DNA of 64,000 nt from Aquabacterium sp. OR-4 (GTDB taxonomy: Bacteria; Pseudomonadota; Gammaproteobacteria; Burkholderiales; Burkholderiaceae_C). The stretch covers positions 434,001-498,000 of the forward strand of contig NZ_JAOCQD020000003.1 in assembly GCF_025290835.2 (NCBI RefSeq). Reading direction: 5' to 3'. Below the pieces are notes generated by a model. That model was not told where the DNA came from, searched no databases, and was given only the letters and a program-made list of their open reading frames with translations. Every line of letters begins with the position of its first letter. Position 1 is the stretch's first letter. The position numbers and the translations under genes are program-made. Below are positions 63,316 to 64,000 of the stretch, piece after piece.

Positions 63316-64000
63316 ATGGCCTGCTTTGCCCTGATCGACGACCCGGGCGCCGACACCAACGCGCCCGCCGACGCCCGCCCCGGCGCACGCCTGTACACCG
63401 GCCTGGCCGGCGAGCACCGCTGCACCGATGCGCCGGGCCTGGATGCCTTGTGCGCCGCGGTGGCGGCCGACCAGGCCCGCGGCCTGCACGCCGTGCTGCT
63501 GGCCGACTACGAATGGGGTGCCAAGCTGCAGCAGGCCGCGGCGGCGCGCCGGCCGGGCGACGAAGCCGCCGCGCTGCGGGTGCTGATGTTCCGCCAGCGC
63601 CAGCACCTGGACGCGGCCCAGGCCCAGGCCTGGCTGCGCGAGCGCATCGCCAGCGAGGCCCAGGCCGAGCCCGATGCCGAGCGCGATGCCGACGGCCACC
63701 GCGCCTGCGGCGTGATCAGGCTGCAGCCCAGCATCGACCGCGCGGGCTTCGGCCAGGCCATTGCCGCCATCCAGACGGCCATTGCCGAGGGCCAGACCTA
63801 CCAGGTCAACTACACCTACCGGCTCGAGGGCCAGGCCTACGGCTCGCCGCTGGCGCTCTACCAGGCCTTGCGCGCGCACCAGCCGGTGCGCCATGGCGCG
63901 CTGCTGGCCCTGCCGGCACGCAGCGCCCCGCCCTGGCAGGCGGGGGCCGCGGGCAGCGAGCCGCCGCCGGCGGTGGAGATGGTGCTGTCGTGCTCGCCCG
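63316..64000 (+). CDS. pabB: aminodeoxychorismate synthase component I, N-terminal part (cut by window edge)
   Basis: Partial gene of at least 228 codons. The ATG at 63316 (MACFALIDDPGADTNAPADAR) is used; TTG 63244 or 63253 in the same frame would add an Ala-Pro-rich tail. The chorismate-binding signature begins at SIDRAGFGQAIAAIQTAIAEGQTYQVNYTYRL (core EGQTYQVNYTYRL). It makes 4-amino-4-deoxychorismate, the p-aminobenzoate precursor of the methanopterin arm, and it follows the second fae-like gene, matching pabB placement in methylotroph H4MPT islands. No ribosome site is obvious. Confidence 0.85.
   Translation, partial: MACFALIDDPGADTNAPADARPGARLYTGLAGEHRCTDAPGLDALCAAVAADQARGLHAVLLADYEWGAKLQQAAAARRPGDEAAALRVLMFRQRQHLDAAQAQAWLRERIASEAQAEPDAERDADGHRACGVIRLQPSIDRAGFGQAIAAIQTAIAEGQTYQVNYTYRLEGQAYGSPLALYQALRAHQPVRHGALLALPARSAPPWQAGAAGSEPPPAVEMVLSCSP

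Overview
This 64 kb window is high-GC, densely packed chromosomal DNA. It most likely comes from a betaproteobacterium of the order Burkholderiales, near the Methylibium, Rubrivivax or Leptothrix group. The reasons are gene content (a tetrahydromethanopterin/methanofuran C1 cluster with mtdB, mch, fae and fhcABCD, a PEP-CTERM protein, an E. coli-type gshA, a membrane urate hydroxylase) and GC-rich intergenic repeats of a type familiar from that order. Assignment to a genus is inference. I see no rRNA, tRNA, CRISPR array, transposase, integrase or phage gene.

Left part (1-39.9 kb), metabolic modules. A truncated TonB siderophore receptor is divergent from a small membrane protein plus a PepSY membrane protein, around a Fur-box-like dyad. 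A polyol operon on the minus strand reads binding protein, two permeases, ATPase, short-chain dehydrogenase, D-arabinitol/mannitol-type dehydrogenase, AraC regulator, xylulokinase. It would import a sugar alcohol, oxidise it to a ketose and phosphorylate xylulose. Next come a very large SARP/AfsR-like regulator, a PEP-CTERM secreted protein, gshA, and an AraC regulator divergent from a Liv-type ABC transporter plus an aldehyde dehydrogenase, probably for an aromatic or amino-acid-like substrate. Urate catabolism follows: PuuD, hydroxyisourate hydrolase, PuuE, a fused UraD-allantoate amidohydrolase and an M20 hydrolase. It is interrupted by a LysM/PhnD-like lipid- or ligand-binding pair and a vanadium-haloperoxidase-like Tat protein. 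An orphan sensor kinase closes this part.

Right part (40.0-64 kb), C1 metabolism. Three to four tightly coupled transcription units encode formaldehyde oxidation on tetrahydromethanopterin and synthesis of the cofactors. Unit 1 (+): beta-RFAP synthase, mtdB, ATP-grasp, mch, RimK-like ATP-grasp, CitG-like protein and fae, ending in a strong intrinsic terminator. A folB gene faces it. Unit 2 (+): sigma-54 activator, AfpA/DmrB flavoprotein, dihydropteroate-synthase-like protein, DUF447 protein and mfnB (orf9). Unit 3 (-): ATP-grasp, MfnF-like kinase (orf5) and MfnE-like kinase (orf7), overlapping mfnB tail to tail. Unit 4 (+): HisA-like protein, fhcB, fhcA, fhcD, fhcC, a second fae-like gene and pabB (cut by the window end). 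Fae captures formaldehyde on H4MPT, MtdB and Mch oxidise it to formyl-H4MPT, and FhcABCD releases formate. The remaining genes build the pterin, the p-aminobenzoate arm and the furan cofactor.

The most unusual signals are: (i) tiny overlapping linker ORFs between H4MPT genes that belong to one dispersed repeat, with a copy also at 2.4 kb; (ii) a near-identical 15-bp dyad plus -24/-12-like boxes upstream of both the mtdB/mch/fae and fhc operons, with a sigma-54 activator gene between them; (iii) repeated in-frame tandem-repeat expansions in linkers of C1 proteins; (iv) a flavoprotein gene with no start codon of its own.
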